A DNA stretch of 64,000 nucleotides from CAYMZZ01 sp044463125 (GTDB taxonomy: Bacteria; Bacteroidota; Bacteroidia; Chitinophagales; Chitinophagaceae). The translations under genes and the position numbers were made by a program. The stretch covers positions 1 through 64,000 of the forward strand of contig JBIQMS010000009.1 in NCBI GenBank assembly GCA_044463125.1. The letters run 5' to 3'. This document shows positions 1-9,092 of this stretch, piece after piece. The notes under the pieces are model-generated. The model had not been told where the DNA came from. It did not search any database and saw nothing but the letters and a program-made list of their open reading frames with translations. Within the stretch, counting starts at the first letter, position 1, and every line of letters begins with the position of its first letter.

Positions 1-1
1 T

Positions 2-1093
2 TTGGGGTCAGAACAGTTGATCGATAAACTATCGTCGGCGGGATCCCGGCAAATAGAAAAAGACCGTCGCAAACTGGGATTGTCGCTCGCGCTGGGCGGT
101 TGTGGTACCACACTCGAAGAACTGGCCGGGCTCTATAGTGTATTTGCGCATGCAGGAATGTACCAGCCCCCCGTTTACCGCATGGATCAGGGCGAAGCGA
201 AAAGCAGGCGCATCCTGAGTGAAGCTTCTGCATATATGATTCACGAAACGCTTTCGAAAATCAACCGGCCCGATTTCCCACTCAACTGGACCGCCACGGA
301 GCGCATGCCCAAAATCGCCTGGAAAACGGGCACCAGCTATGGTCGGCGCGATGCCTGGAGCATTGGCTACAATAAAAAATATACGATCGCTGTATGGGTT
401 GGAAACTTTTCCGGGGTGGGCGCACCCGATCTTAGCGGCGCCAATATTGCCACGCCCCTTTTATTCCGACTTTTTAATACCATCGACTACGACAGTGATG
501 AAGGCTGGTTCAGCCAGCCTGAAGAATGTAAACTGCGAAAAGTGTGCAGCGAAACCGGACTGGTGCCGGGACCAGATTGCGAGAACCATGTCACCGATTA
601 CTTCATTCCCCTGGTATCATCGACCCAGCTATGCCAGCGCCGGCAGGATATTAAGATCGACGCAATGGAAAGTATATCCTATTGTATGCAGTGTGCGCCT
701 TCCAGCGGATACAAGAAGAAAAACTATGCCATCATTGAACCCGAAATGCAGGCCTGGGTGGATGAAAGGAATGTCCCTTATGTAAAAATTCCACCCCATA
801 ACCCTGAATGCGAAAAAGTATTCAAGGGCAATGGCCCTGTGATCCAGTCACCCCTGGCCGGTAATGAATACTTCATCAGCCGCGACAATCCTGAGCCCCT
901 GCTACTCGAAGCCAAACTGGGGAATGATGTTAACCGGATCTACTGGTATATCAATGATCAGTTTTACAAAAGTGCCGCGCCGGGTGAAAAGCAATTCTTC
1001 CTGCCCAATGAAGGCCGGGTGAAGATTTCCTGCACCGACGATAAGGGCCGGAACCGGAATATTTTCATCACCGTAAAGAAAGTGAACCTCTGA
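2..1093 (+). CDS. pbpC: Penicillin-binding protein 1C, C-terminal part (5' end outside window)
   Basis: This is the 3' part of a bifunctional peptidoglycan synthase. The visible 363 residues hold the second half of the transpeptidase domain, with the KTGTS box at about residues 108-112 of the fragment followed by the usual D-x-W-S-I-G and V-W-V-G-N stretches. A cysteine-containing linker and a beta-rich C-terminal domain typical of PBP1C (BiPBP_C) follow. The catalytic SxxK serine and the glycosyltransferase domain must lie before base 1. The frame is open to the window edge, so the TTG at base 2 is not a real start. By family the protein sits in the inner membrane and cross-links peptidoglycan in the periplasm. 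It stops at a TGA and converges with the next gene. Family assignment is firm; the paralogue (1C rather than 1A) rests on the C-terminal domain. Confidence 0.9.
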   Translation: MGSEQLIDKLSSAGSRQIEKDRRKLGLSLALGGCGTTLEELAGLYSVFAHAGMYQPPVYRMDQGEAKSRRILSEASAYMIHETLSKINRPDFPLNWTATERMPKIAWKTGTSYGRRDAWSIGYNKKYTIAVWVGNFSGVGAPDLSGANIATPLLFRLFNTIDYDSDEGWFSQPEECKLRKVCSETGLVPGPDCENHVTDYFIPLVSSTQLCQRRQDIKIDAMESISYCMQCAPSSGYKKKNYAIIEPEMQAWVDERNVPYVKIPPHNPECEKVFKGNGPVIQSPLAGNEYFISRDNPEPLLLEAKLGNDVNRIYWYINDQFYKSAAPGEKQFFLPNEGRVKISCTDDKGRNRNIFITVKKVNL

Positions 1094-1162
1094 TCCATAT
1101 TGTTGTTCGCAACACAGGTAATTCATTACCCTAAATCGACCTTATACTTCAATTGCCGCAAA

Positions 1163-2521
1163 TCATAACTGATCCGCCACTTCTTCTCCGCTGTTGATAG
1201 CGCCTTCCATGAATCCCTGCCACTCGGCCAGGTGTTCGCCGGCAAAATGGCAATGGATGTGGGGTCGTTTCAACACCGGCATGAGGCCAAACCATTGTCC
1301 CTTTCCATAAAGGGCATAGGCTCCGTGGGAAAACTCATCGTTACCCCAATAATAGTTTGCCTGCTTTTCTATTTTATGCTTCACCGCGCCGAAGGCGAGG
1401 GAAAGCGTTTCACTTACTTGCTGCGCACGCCAATCCTCCGATTGATTGGCCACTACGGCCGCCTTCTCTCCGATAGTATAAGAAATCAGCACCCCTTTTT
1501 TGGATGCCTGGTTTTTGGTGGCATGGTAAAAGTAGTGGGGCGATTGGTCGGTTACCATATCGAAGTCTTCCTGCCTCCAGAAGCGCTCGCGGAATAGTAC
1601 CGGGTTCTTATTGATACGGGCATACTGCAGGGCATTAACGGCTGCCAGGTATTCGGGGTCCAGTCCCGGCTCCCAGTTTATTTTCGCAAGAGCAAAAGTG
1701 GGTAGCGTACAGATCAGCTTATCGGCCGTAAAAGACCTGCCATTGTCGCAGGAAACAACCACTTTTCCTGCAGGGTCCTGCTGCACCCTTACAGCACGAT
1801 GGCCGCTCAGGATATTCGCCCTGCCCACCGAATCGGCGAGGGCCTCCGCCAGGCGGCTATTACCCCCTTCAATTTTATAGTCCATTTCGTTTTTGGGACT
1901 GCTCTCGGCATATTCCGCCAGGGCCGCAAAGGCCGATACATGCCGGATGCTTTCTCCAAAATCGGTGGTGTCGAGTAGTTCGCGTATGTCGAGATCGCGG
2001 CCGGTGCAGCCATTATTAACCAGGAATCGCCACCAGTCCATGCGGTCGAGCCGCTCCTTGTCCTCCTGTGAAAACTGCGGATAGTCTTCAATAATCTTCG
2101 CAAATTTCTGCTGCCATTCCGCGCTATAGTTCCACTGCTGGTTGGCAAAATAACTGCCTTTGTAAATCAGGTGGGTGTCGAACTGATTATTATGCAATTT
2201 CAGTTTATACTCTTCGCATAGTTCCTGCAGGCGTGTATGCGATGCCCCTACCCATTCCGCGCCCAACTCTATTACCAGTTTTTCCTTTTCGTCCATGGTA
2301 TAAGAAAAAACCCGTCCGCCAATCCGGCGGCGGGCTTCCAGTACGGTCACGTTCCATCCCTTTTTGCGCAGCGCATTGGCGGCCGACAACCCGGCCAGGC
2401 CCGCGCCCAATACCAAAACCGTTTTATCTTTTTCAATAGAAAATGAGGCCCTTGTTTTTTCCGACAAGGCGATGGCACCGGCTGCAAGAGCGGTGGAGCG
2501 GATGAAGTGGCGACGAAACAT
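1163..2521 (-). CDS. Flavin monoamine oxidase family protein, exported
   Basis: A 452-residue FAD-dependent amine oxidase. Residues 1-26 look like a twin-arginine-type export signal (F-R-R-H-F-I-R followed by an Ala-rich hydrophobic stretch). The dinucleotide-binding motif VLGAGLAGLSAA is at about 36-47, followed by VLEARRRIGGR, the second conserved FAD-contact motif of the family. The C-terminus has F-A-G-E-H and a final E-G-A-I-x-S-G, also typical. By family it oxidises a primary or secondary amine to an imine with hydrogen peroxide release; the substrate cannot be read from sequence. It stands alone, converging with pbpC and separated from the GIN-domain gene by repeats. Related flavoproteins such as phytoene or protoporphyrinogen oxidases are less likely given the export signal and C-terminal motif. 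Confidence 0.85.
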   Translation of the reverse strand: MFRRHFIRSTALAAGAIALSEKTRASFSIEKDKTVLVLGAGLAGLSAANALRKKGWNVTVLEARRRIGGRVFSYTMDEKEKLVIELGAEWVGASHTRLQELCEEYKLKLHNNQFDTHLIYKGSYFANQQWNYSAEWQQKFAKIIEDYPQFSQEDKERLDRMDWWRFLVNNGCTGRDLDIRELLDTTDFGESIRHVSAFAALAEYAESSPKNEMDYKIEGGNSRLAEALADSVGRANILSGHRAVRVQQDPAGKVVVSCDNGRSFTADKLICTLPTFALAKINWEPGLDPEYLAAVNALQYARINKNPVLFRERFWRQEDFDMVTDQSPHYFYHATKNQASKKGVLISYTIGEKAAVVANQSEDWRAQQVSETLSLAFGAVKHKIEKQANYYWGNDEFSHGAYALYGKGQWFGLMPVLKRPHIHCHFAGEHLAEWQGFMEGAINSGEEVADQL

Positions 2522-2628
2522 GGGAGGGAAATTTGTTGATTTGTTGATTCGTTTATTCGTTGATTTGTTCCCTGATCATTTAAACCCTGTGGGAAGGTAT
2601 TAAAATTTGGAATTTGGTCTGAAAAAAA

Positions 2629-2755
2629 TCTGCGAACATCTGCGCCAATATCAGCGCAAATCTGCGGGAAATACTTCAGCACTTTAAACAGTTTTGAGTT
2701 GAGGAGCGTTTTCCCGCAGATTTGCGCAGATTTTTTCCGCAGATAAACGCAGATA
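2629..2755. repeat. Palindromic TCTGCG element, full copy A
   Basis: About 127 bp. The left arm carries TCTGCG-type units about 10-11 bp apart, a centre of about 44 bp contains CTTCAGCACTTTAAACAG, and the right arm is the reverse complement type (TTTTCCCGCAGATTTGCGC and onward). The same layout and a matching centre occur at 19279-19405, and left halves occur at 10047-10120 and 22771-22830. A long stem-loop could form. No coding potential is apparent. Confidence 0.75.
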
Positions 2756-2804
2756 ATTGATAACAGTATCAATACCCCAGTTCTTAAGGAGGCGGGAGCG
2801 TTTT

Positions 2805-2871
2805 GAGTTTAAGGTTTAGAGTTTAAGGTTTAGGGTTTAAAGTTTAAACCTTAAACTCTAAACATTAAACC
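2805..2871. repeat. GTTTAAGG/GTTTAGG short-unit array with inverted halves
   Basis: Degenerate units of 7-8 bp (GTTTAAG, GTTTAGA, GTTTAGG) run for about 35 bp and then continue as their complement (ACCTTAAACTCTAAAC), so the array is palindromic. Short pieces of the same array are at about 18936-18968, 33155-33180 and 33313-33342. Together with copy A of the TCTGCG element it fills the 390-bp gap between the amine oxidase and GIN-domain genes. Confidence 0.7.
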
Positions 2872-2913
2872 TAAAGAAACCTGCCGGCAGGCAGGTCAAC
2901 AATTCAACAAATA

Positions 2914-3633
2914 TCATTCCGCTGCGTGCACATCCGACGCTCCACTTGTTTTGCTATTCACTTTCGGTTGTCCTTTGTATCGAACATCTGAGGCGCCGCT
3001 CAGGTCGGCATCGAGGATTTCGGATACGGAGGAATAGGCACTGCTGGCACCAGAAAGTCGGATATCAGCTTTTACCGCCTGCATATCGTATCCCTTTACA
3101 TGCGAACTGCCGGAACCGTCAATTCGTAACATATCGGTAGATCCCCGAAGAACGATATTGCAGGCACCACTCAGTTGCATGTCCACTTCGGTCATGTCGA
3201 GGTCAAGGTCACCATCACTGGCACCACTCATATCCACCTTAATGCCTTCGCCACGAATGGTATTTTCTGTAATAACGCTACAAGCACCTGATGCACCCAG
3301 CATGCGGATTACCGGAGCAGAAACATATACTTTAATAGAACCCGTGGCATCAAGGTTCAGTCCATCCTGTGGATGAATTTCGAGAGCATCGCCTTCGCGG
3401 TACACTTCCAGCAGGGGCTGCAGGTTTTCGTCAGCCTCCACGCGAATAGAGTAATTGCTGTCCTGGGTAACATATAAATCAATAGCGCTGCTTACCCGGA
3501 TGGCCGAAAACCCACTCACATCGCGGGTTTCGGTTACTACATTCCCATTCCCCCTCACTCTTTCGCCTCCCCAGAAATGGCAGGAGCTTAAACTTAGAAC
3601 ACTAATACTGAGGACAAGGAATAGCTTTTTCAT
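2914..3633 (-). CDS. GIN-domain (DUF2807) lipoprotein, putative auto-transporter adhesin head
   Basis: A 239-residue exported protein. The N-terminus MKKLFLVLSISVLSLSSCHF is a signal peptide ending in a lipobox with Cys at about 18. The rest is a repetitive right-handed beta-helix-like domain with repeated L-S-G-A-S/C and D-G-S-G-S motifs, the pattern of the GIN/DUF2807 family common in Bacteroidota. The start at 3633 is chosen because it begins the signal peptide; the frame stays open upstream, but that part is antisense to guaA. Function in the family is poorly known; a surface or envelope structural role is likely. It is divergent from guaA, with about 108 bp between the two starts that must hold both promoters. 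Confidence 0.88.
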   Translation of the reverse strand: MKKLFLVLSISVLSLSSCHFWGGERVRGNGNVVTETRDVSGFSAIRVSSAIDLYVTQDSNYSIRVEADENLQPLLEVYREGDALEIHPQDGLNLDATGSIKVYVSAPVIRMLGASGACSVITENTIRGEGIKVDMSGASDGDLDLDMTEVDMQLSGACNIVLRGSTDMLRIDGSGSSHVKGYDMQAVKADIRLSGASSAYSSVSEILDADLSGASDVRYKGQPKVNSKTSGASDVHAAE

Positions 3634-3741
3634 TGTAAACTGGTTTTGATGTATGTAATGGGACGCAAAGGAAAGGGCTAAGGTTACTAATTTGAGCCGG
3701 AAAGTTAAAAAACTGCGGGCATTCTTTACCTTCGCAGCACC

Positions 3742-5277
3742 ATGACGGAAAAGATCCTTATTCTCGATTTTGGCTCCCAATATACACAATTGATCGCCAG
3801 GGCCGTACGTGAGGCCAATGTTTATTGCGAAATTACCCCTTACCATCAAAACATTCAATACGAACCCGGTCTGAAAGGCATTATCCTTTCCGGCTCGCCC
3901 TTTTCGGTTAACGAAGCCGGGGCGCCCGATGTGGATATTGAAGCGATGGTGCAGAAAGTGCCGGTGCTGGGTGTATGCTATGGCGCCCAGCTCACCGCCA
4001 AACGCTATGGCGGCGAAGTGGCCAAAAGCAATAAGCGTGAATATGGCCGTGCACAGTTGCGGCTTCAGCAAACCGACCCGGTTTTTGATGGCGTTTCCGC
4101 CCAAAGCCAGGTATGGATGAGCCATAGCGATACCATCAAACAATTACCTGCCGGCTTTGAATTGCTGGCTACCACGGATAGTATTCCGGTGGCAGCTTTC
4201 CGTCGCGAAGCCAATAAAACCTGCGCACTTTATGGTGTGCAGTTTCACCCCGAAGTGTACCATTCCACCGAAGGCAAGAAAATCCTCCGCAACTTTCTGG
4301 TGAATATCTGCAACTGTTCACAGGACTGGACGCCGGCGCATTTTATTACCGATACCGTGGAGGCGCTGAAAAAGCAGATCGGCGACCGTAAAGTGATTAT
4401 GGCTCTAAGTGGCGGGGTGGATTCCACCGTGGCGGCTACCCTTATTCATCGCGCTATTGGCGACCGGCTCTTTGGGATTTTTGTAGATAATGGCGTGCTG
4501 CGCAAAAATGAATTTGAATCCGTATTGGCCACCTATGCCAAACTGGGATTGAATGTGAAAGGTGTTGACGCCAAAGAAAACTTTTATAAAGCATTAGCAG
4601 GACAAACAGATCCGGAGGCCAAGCGTAAGGCCATCGGCAAACTTTTTATTGATACATTCCAGGACGAAGCCGCAAAGCTGGAGGGCATTTCCTTTTTAGG
4701 CCAGGGTACTATTTATCCGGATGTGATTGAAAGCGTTTCCGTTCATGGCCCTTCAGTCACCATCAAATCGCACCATAATGTGGGCGGTTTACCAGATACC
4801 ATGCATATGGAACTGGTGGAGCCCTTGCGATATTTGTTTAAAGACGAAGTGCGCAAAGTGGGTCGTGAGCTGGGCATTCCCGCTGAAATGATTGACCGTC
4901 ATCCCTTCCCCGGACCGGGCCTTGCTATCCGGATATTGGGAGAAGTTACGGAAGAAAAGGTACGGTTGTTGCAGGAAGCCGATCATATCTACATACAGGG
5001 TCTGAAAGACCATCAGCTCTATGCAACCGTATGGCAGGCTGGAACCATCTTGCTACCGGTTAAAAGTGTGGGTGTGATGGGTGATGAGCGTACGTACGAA
5101 TATACAGTGGCCCTGCGGGCAGTGACCAGTGTGGATGGAATGACGGCCGACTGGGCGCATCTGCCTTATGATTTTCTGGCAACTATTTCCAGTGAAATCA
5201 TCAATCATGTGCGCGGCATCAACAGGGTTGTGTACGACATCAGCAGCAAACCCCCGGCTACCATTGAATGGGAATAA
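3742..5277 (+). CDS. guaA: GMP synthase (glutamine-hydrolysing)
   Basis: A 511-residue two-domain enzyme converting XMP to GMP with ATP and glutamine in the cytoplasm. The N-terminal class I glutamine amidotransferase has its nucleophile in GVCYGAQL (Cys79) and the His/Glu pair in GVQFHPEV (about His169 and Glu171). The ATP-pyrophosphatase domain starts with the PP-loop ALSGGVDST (about 222-229), and the C-terminal dimerisation domain ends in KPPATIEWE, the canonical GuaA end. Length matches the family. The ATG at 3742 is followed directly by the conserved ILDFGSQYTQLIAR. A TACCTTCG box lies 7 bp before the ATG. The next gene starts 30 bp downstream on the same strand, so co-transcription is likely. 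Confidence 0.98.
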   Translation: MTEKILILDFGSQYTQLIARAVREANVYCEITPYHQNIQYEPGLKGIILSGSPFSVNEAGAPDVDIEAMVQKVPVLGVCYGAQLTAKRYGGEVAKSNKREYGRAQLRLQQTDPVFDGVSAQSQVWMSHSDTIKQLPAGFELLATTDSIPVAAFRREANKTCALYGVQFHPEVYHSTEGKKILRNFLVNICNCSQDWTPAHFITDTVEALKKQIGDRKVIMALSGGVDSTVAATLIHRAIGDRLFGIFVDNGVLRKNEFESVLATYAKLGLNVKGVDAKENFYKALAGQTDPEAKRKAIGKLFIDTFQDEAAKLEGISFLGQGTIYPDVIESVSVHGPSVTIKSHHNVGGLPDTMHMELVEPLRYLFKDEVRKVGRELGIPAEMIDRHPFPGPGLAIRILGEVTEEKVRLLQEADHIYIQGLKDHQLYATVWQAGTILLPVKSVGVMGDERTYEYTVALRAVTSVDGMTADWAHLPYDFLATISSEIINHVRGINRVVYDISSKPPATIEWE

Positions 5278-5307
5278 TAATATTCCCGGCACGATAAATT
5301 TTACCGG

Positions 5308-6501
5308 ATGAAGAAATGCTGGCAATTCCTGATTGCGATTTCCTTTTGGCTGCCTGCCGTTCAGGCACAGGATAGCGATACCCTGGTCGCGCGTATGCCC
5401 CGTATCGCGGTATTCGCCCCTATCTATCTTGATTCCGCCTTTAATGATATCAACGAATATCGCTACGCGAAAAATGAATTCCCCAAGTTCATTAATCCCG
5501 GACTGGAGTTCTACGAAGGGGTACAGATGGCACTCGACTCCCTGGCACTGGAAGGCGAGGAGCTGGAAGTGTTTGTGTACGACACCCGCTCAACCCGTGA
5601 GACCCTGAAGCAGCAACTGGCACGTGCCGCCGCCGACAGTGTGGACATTCTACTGGTGAATTGCGCGAGCCAGGAAGTGAAACCTTTTGCGGAATTTGCG
5701 CGCTCTCATCAGATTCCTTTTATCAATACTACTATTCCCAACGATGGCGGTATTCAGAATAATCCCTATCTGGTAATCCTGAACCCCACGCTGAAAACGC
5801 AGTGCGAAGGCATTTACCGGCATTTGCAAAAATATTTCGCGCTCAACCCTATCGTGGTATTTCGTAAAAAGGGATCTACTGAAAACTACATCCGCAGTCT
5901 TTGGGACGATTTTGGCAAGCAGGCGATGGGCTCGCCCATTCAATTGAAGTATGTGGACCTGCCCGATAGCTTTACCGTGCAACAACTGACCCGGCACCTC
6001 GACAGTACCGAACAAAACGTGGTGCTGGCGGGCACACTCGATCCTAATTTTGGGCGCAGGCTGGCTTTGCAATTGGCGGGTGTACACAAACGTTTTCCGG
6101 TAACCATCGTGGGTATGCCCACCTGGGATAACCTTAGTAAGGAATTTACGAAGCCGGAGTTCAAAGGACCCGATATTGTTTACAGCAATCCTTTCTATAA
6201 CCCACGTACCGACGCATTGAGCCAGGAGATCAATAGCCAGTTTGCCGGTACCATGTATGCGCGACCCAGCGATATGGTATTCCGGGGCTACGAGGTTACC
6301 TGGAACTATGCCAAGCTTTTGCTCCAGTATCGCGAAGACCTGGCATCGAACCTCGGGAACAAAACATATCTGCAGTTTACCAACTACGATATACAACCCG
6401 TGATGAGCAAGCCGGGTATGCAGCTCCAGTATTTCGAGAACAAACGCCTCTATTTTCTTTACTGGCAGGATGGTATGATCCGCATGGTAAGGGAGCAATA
6501 A
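5308..6501 (+). CDS. Type 1 periplasmic-binding-fold protein (ABC-type amino-acid receptor-like)
   Basis: A 397-residue exported protein. A signal peptide (about 1-20, ending VQA-Q) is followed by a fold resembling Leu/Ile/Val-type binding proteins, with the opening strand RIAVFAPIYLDSAF, a long helix around GLEFYEGVQMALDSL, alternating alpha/beta segments and VVFRKKGS near the hinge. No transporter genes are nearby, so it is probably a sensor or envelope-linked receptor rather than an active transport component. In my recollection such proteins, sometimes with a LysM domain, often follow guaA in Bacteroidota; no LysM motif is evident here. It lies 30 bp after guaA and 49 bp before the helicase gene. 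The ligand is unknown. Confidence 0.7.
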   Translation: MKKCWQFLIAISFWLPAVQAQDSDTLVARMPRIAVFAPIYLDSAFNDINEYRYAKNEFPKFINPGLEFYEGVQMALDSLALEGEELEVFVYDTRSTRETLKQQLARAAADSVDILLVNCASQEVKPFAEFARSHQIPFINTTIPNDGGIQNNPYLVILNPTLKTQCEGIYRHLQKYFALNPIVVFRKKGSTENYIRSLWDDFGKQAMGSPIQLKYVDLPDSFTVQQLTRHLDSTEQNVVLAGTLDPNFGRRLALQLAGVHKRFPVTIVGMPTWDNLSKEFTKPEFKGPDIVYSNPFYNPRTDALSQEINSQFAGTMYARPSDMVFRGYEVTWNYAKLLLQYREDLASNLGNKTYLQFTNYDIQPVMSKPGMQLQYFENKRLYFLYWQDGMIRMVREQ

Positions 6502-6509
6502 ACAAGAAC

Positions 6510-6540
6510 TTTCCGCAGGCGCAATCCTTTCGTATTTTCG
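6510..6540 (+). promoter_or_regulatory. Putative Bacteroidota promoter for the DEXH helicase
   Basis: TTTC at 6510-6513, a 19-bp spacer, and TATTTTCG at 6533-6540 resemble the TTTG / TAnnTTTG boxes of the Bacteroidota primary sigma factor. The ATG follows 10 bp after the -7 box, implying a very short leader. Both boxes have one mismatch. Confidence 0.4.
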
Positions 6541-6550
6541 CTATTCCATC

Positions 6551-9043
6551 ATGAATTTGCCCGAAACGCGAGGATACCGAATTGTGCAGCAATGGCTCGC
6601 CGGTAAACACTGGCAGGCTTTCCCTTTTCAGGAGCAGGCATGGCAATCCATCCTTCAGGGCCAAAGTGGCCTGGTAAATGCGCCCACGGGTTGTGGCAAG
6701 ACCTATTCTGTTTTTCTTGGCGCCCTCATCGATTTCATCAACCGGCATCCCGATACTTATCAGCAAAAAAAGAATAATGGCCTGCAATTATTGTGGGTCA
6801 CTCCTCTTAGGGCATTAGCCAAAGATATCGGAAGAGCCATGCAGGAAGTGGTGGATGAGCTGGGTATGTGCTGGCGTATCGGTATCCGCAATGGCGATAC
6901 GGAGCTCACGGAAAGGGCCAGGCAAAAAAGGCAGATGCCTGAAGTGCTGATCATCACACCCGAAAGCCTTCACCTTCTGCTGGCCATGAAAGGCTATCCC
7001 AATTTCTTCAGCAGTTTGCGCATCATCGCCATCGACGAATGGCATGAACTCCTGGGCAGCAAAAGAGGCGTGCAGGTGGAGCTGGCCATCAGCCGCCTCG
7101 CCGGGCTCCGTTCTCAGTGGAAAGAACTGAGCCCCGCTGATACCCCGCCCCTGGCGGTTTGGGGTATTTCCGCTACCATCGGCAACCTGGAAGAAGCGAT
7201 GGAAGTGTTGTTGTATTCAACAAAACAGAAGGGGCAGATCATTCGCGCGGCGATACAAAAAAATATAGAGGTATTGTCGGTGCTCCCCGACGAGATAGAA
7301 AAATACCCCTGGGCAGGGCACCTGGGATTGAAGTTGGTGGACAAAGTGCTGCCCATCATCGAACAGAGCCGCACAACGCTCATTTTTATCAATACACGTG
7401 GCATGAGCGAACTTTGGTACCAGGCATTGTTGTCGGCGGCACCAGAGTTGGCCGGCGCCATAGCATTGCATCATGGCAGTGTGGACCGTGAGCTCCGCGA
7501 TTGGGTAGAGGAAAACCTGCATACGGGTAAGTTAAAAGCGGTGGTATGTACAGCTTCTCTTGATTTGGGTGTGGATTTCAGGCCGGTGGAGACGGTGATC
7601 CAGGTAGGTTCACCCAAGGGAGTAGCACGGTTTTTACAAAGGGCTGGCCGAAGTGGACACCAGCCCGCGGCTACCAGTCGTATCTATTTTCTGCCCACGC
7701 ATAGCCTCGAGTTGCTGGAAGCGGCTGCGTTGAAAAAGGCCATCGGCGAAGAATTTATTGAAAGCCGTGTTCCCCTCAGCAACAGTATCGATGTATTGAT
7801 TCAATACCTCTGTACGCTAGCCGTAGGTGAAGGCTTTAAGCCTGAAATTGTTTTCAGGGAAGTGCAGCAATGTTATTGCTTCCAATACCTCACCCAGGAA
7901 GAATGGGAGCAGGTGATTCATCACATAAGGGATGGAGGTGTGGCGCTGCAACACTATAATGATTATCGCAAGGTGGAATGCATAGATGGTCTGTATCGGA
8001 TGCAGGGTCGAAAGCTGGCCATGCGTCATCGGCTGCATATCGGCACCATCGTGAGTGAAGCGATGTTGAAAGTGAAATTCATGAGTGGGGGTTATGTGGG
8101 CGTGATAGAAGAATACTTTATATCGAGCCTGCAACCCGGCGATGCGTTTACACTGGCCGGCCGCAACCTGGAGCTTATCATGATCAAGGATATGACGGTG
8201 CTGGTGAAGAAATCAACTAAAAAGAAATCAAAAGTGCCGAGTTGGGTAGGAGGCCGTATGCCCCTTTCCGCCAACCTGGGCCGAAAGCTCCGCGAAACGT
8301 TGAACCACGCAAGGCTTCAGGAAACCCAGGATGCACCAGCAGAGATTCGCGCCCTGCTCCCATTGTTTGAGCGGCAGGCAGCACATTCGCATGTACCCGC
8401 AGCCGACGAACTATTGATTGAACAGATAGAAACGAAAGATGGTTATCATCTTTTTGTTTATCCATTCGAGGGCCGGCTTGTGCATGAAGCCATGGCCGCC
8501 ATCCTTGCCTGGCGGATCAGCCGCATACGACCCATCACTTTTTCCTTCGTGATGAACGACTATGGCTTCGAATTGCTCAGCGATCAACCCATTCCTGTTG
8601 ATGACAGCAATGTATACGATTTGTTTTCTGCCGAAGGGCTGCTACAGGATATTCAACGCAGCGTGAATTCCACCGAAATGGCCATGCGCAAGTTTCGGGA
8701 TATAGCGGTTATTGGCGGGCTTATCTTCCAGGGCTATCCCGGTGAACAAAAGAAAGCGCGTCACCTCCAATCTTCCGCTTCCCTCCTGTTTCGTGTGTTT
8801 GCGGAATACGATCCCAACAACCTGCTATTGCGGCAGGCCTATCAGGAAGTAATGGATCAGCAAATGGAGGAAGCGCGGCTTCGTGATATGCTGGATCGGA
8901 TCAGCCGGTCGAAAATCATCATCACCTGGCCCAAACAGCTTACGCCATTTTGTTTTCCCATCAAGGTCGACAGCATGCGCGAGGACCTTTCTTCCGAAAA
9001 ACTGGAAGACCGGGTTCGACGTATGCAAATGCAACTGGAATAA
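6551..9043 (+). CDS. Ligase-associated DNA-repair DEXH-box helicase (Lhr-like)
   Basis: An 830-residue superfamily 2 helicase of the Lhr core type. Motifs in order are Walker A NAPTGCGKT (about 43-51), TPLRAL, DEWH (about 162-165) followed by GSKRG, GISATIGN (motif III, about 205-212), FINTRG (motif IV), ASLDLGVDF (motif V) and QRAGRSGH (motif VI, about 363-370). The Lhr-specific winged-helix and beta-barrel region follows, with V-G-R-M-P-L-S near 575. It matches the 'ligase-associated DNA damage response' subfamily, which in many bacteria lies beside an ATP-dependent DNA ligase, an exonuclease and a PdeM phosphoesterase. Here only the phosphoesterase is adjacent, 49 bp downstream. The likely role is 3'-5' translocation on single-stranded DNA during repair. 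Family assignment is strong. Confidence 0.93.
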   Translation: MNLPETRGYRIVQQWLAGKHWQAFPFQEQAWQSILQGQSGLVNAPTGCGKTYSVFLGALIDFINRHPDTYQQKKNNGLQLLWVTPLRALAKDIGRAMQEVVDELGMCWRIGIRNGDTELTERARQKRQMPEVLIITPESLHLLLAMKGYPNFFSSLRIIAIDEWHELLGSKRGVQVELAISRLAGLRSQWKELSPADTPPLAVWGISATIGNLEEAMEVLLYSTKQKGQIIRAAIQKNIEVLSVLPDEIEKYPWAGHLGLKLVDKVLPIIEQSRTTLIFINTRGMSELWYQALLSAAPELAGAIALHHGSVDRELRDWVEENLHTGKLKAVVCTASLDLGVDFRPVETVIQVGSPKGVARFLQRAGRSGHQPAATSRIYFLPTHSLELLEAAALKKAIGEEFIESRVPLSNSIDVLIQYLCTLAVGEGFKPEIVFREVQQCYCFQYLTQEEWEQVIHHIRDGGVALQHYNDYRKVECIDGLYRMQGRKLAMRHRLHIGTIVSEAMLKVKFMSGGYVGVIEEYFISSLQPGDAFTLAGRNLELIMIKDMTVLVKKSTKKKSKVPSWVGGRMPLSANLGRKLRETLNHARLQETQDAPAEIRALLPLFERQAAHSHVPAADELLIEQIETKDGYHLFVYPFEGRLVHEAMAAILAWRISRIRPITFSFVMNDYGFELLSDQPIPVDDSNVYDLFSAEGLLQDIQRSVNSTEMAMRKFRDIAVIGGLIFQGYPGEQKKARHLQSSASLLFRVFAEYDPNNLLLRQAYQEVMDQQMEEARLRDMLDRISRSKIIITWPKQLTPFCFPIKVDSMREDLSSEKLEDRVRRMQMQLE

Positions 9044-9053
9044 GAAGAATCTG

Positions 9054-9084
9054 TTTTCATATACCAATTTGAATTTTAGTTTTG
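9054..9084 (+). promoter_or_regulatory. Putative Bacteroidota promoter for pdeM
   Basis: TTTT at 9054-9057, a 19-bp spacer, and TAGTTTTG at 9077-9084. The second box fits the TAnnTTTG consensus exactly. The ATG at 9093 lies 8 bp after the box, so the transcript would be nearly leaderless. This supports choosing the 9093 start and suggests pdeM can be transcribed separately from the helicase. Confidence 0.5.
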
Positions 9085-9092
9085 CGCAGTCC

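Noticed and set aside
3634..4143. N-terminal extension of the GIN-domain protein
   Set aside because: The open frame upstream of 3633 is antisense to guaA, and the signal peptide with lipobox clearly begins at 3633.
5650..6498. 282-codon minus-strand frame antisense to the binding-protein gene
   Set aside because: No domain or start context; the plus-strand gene has a signal peptide and fold, and the antisense translation is rich in His and Arg as shadow frames are.
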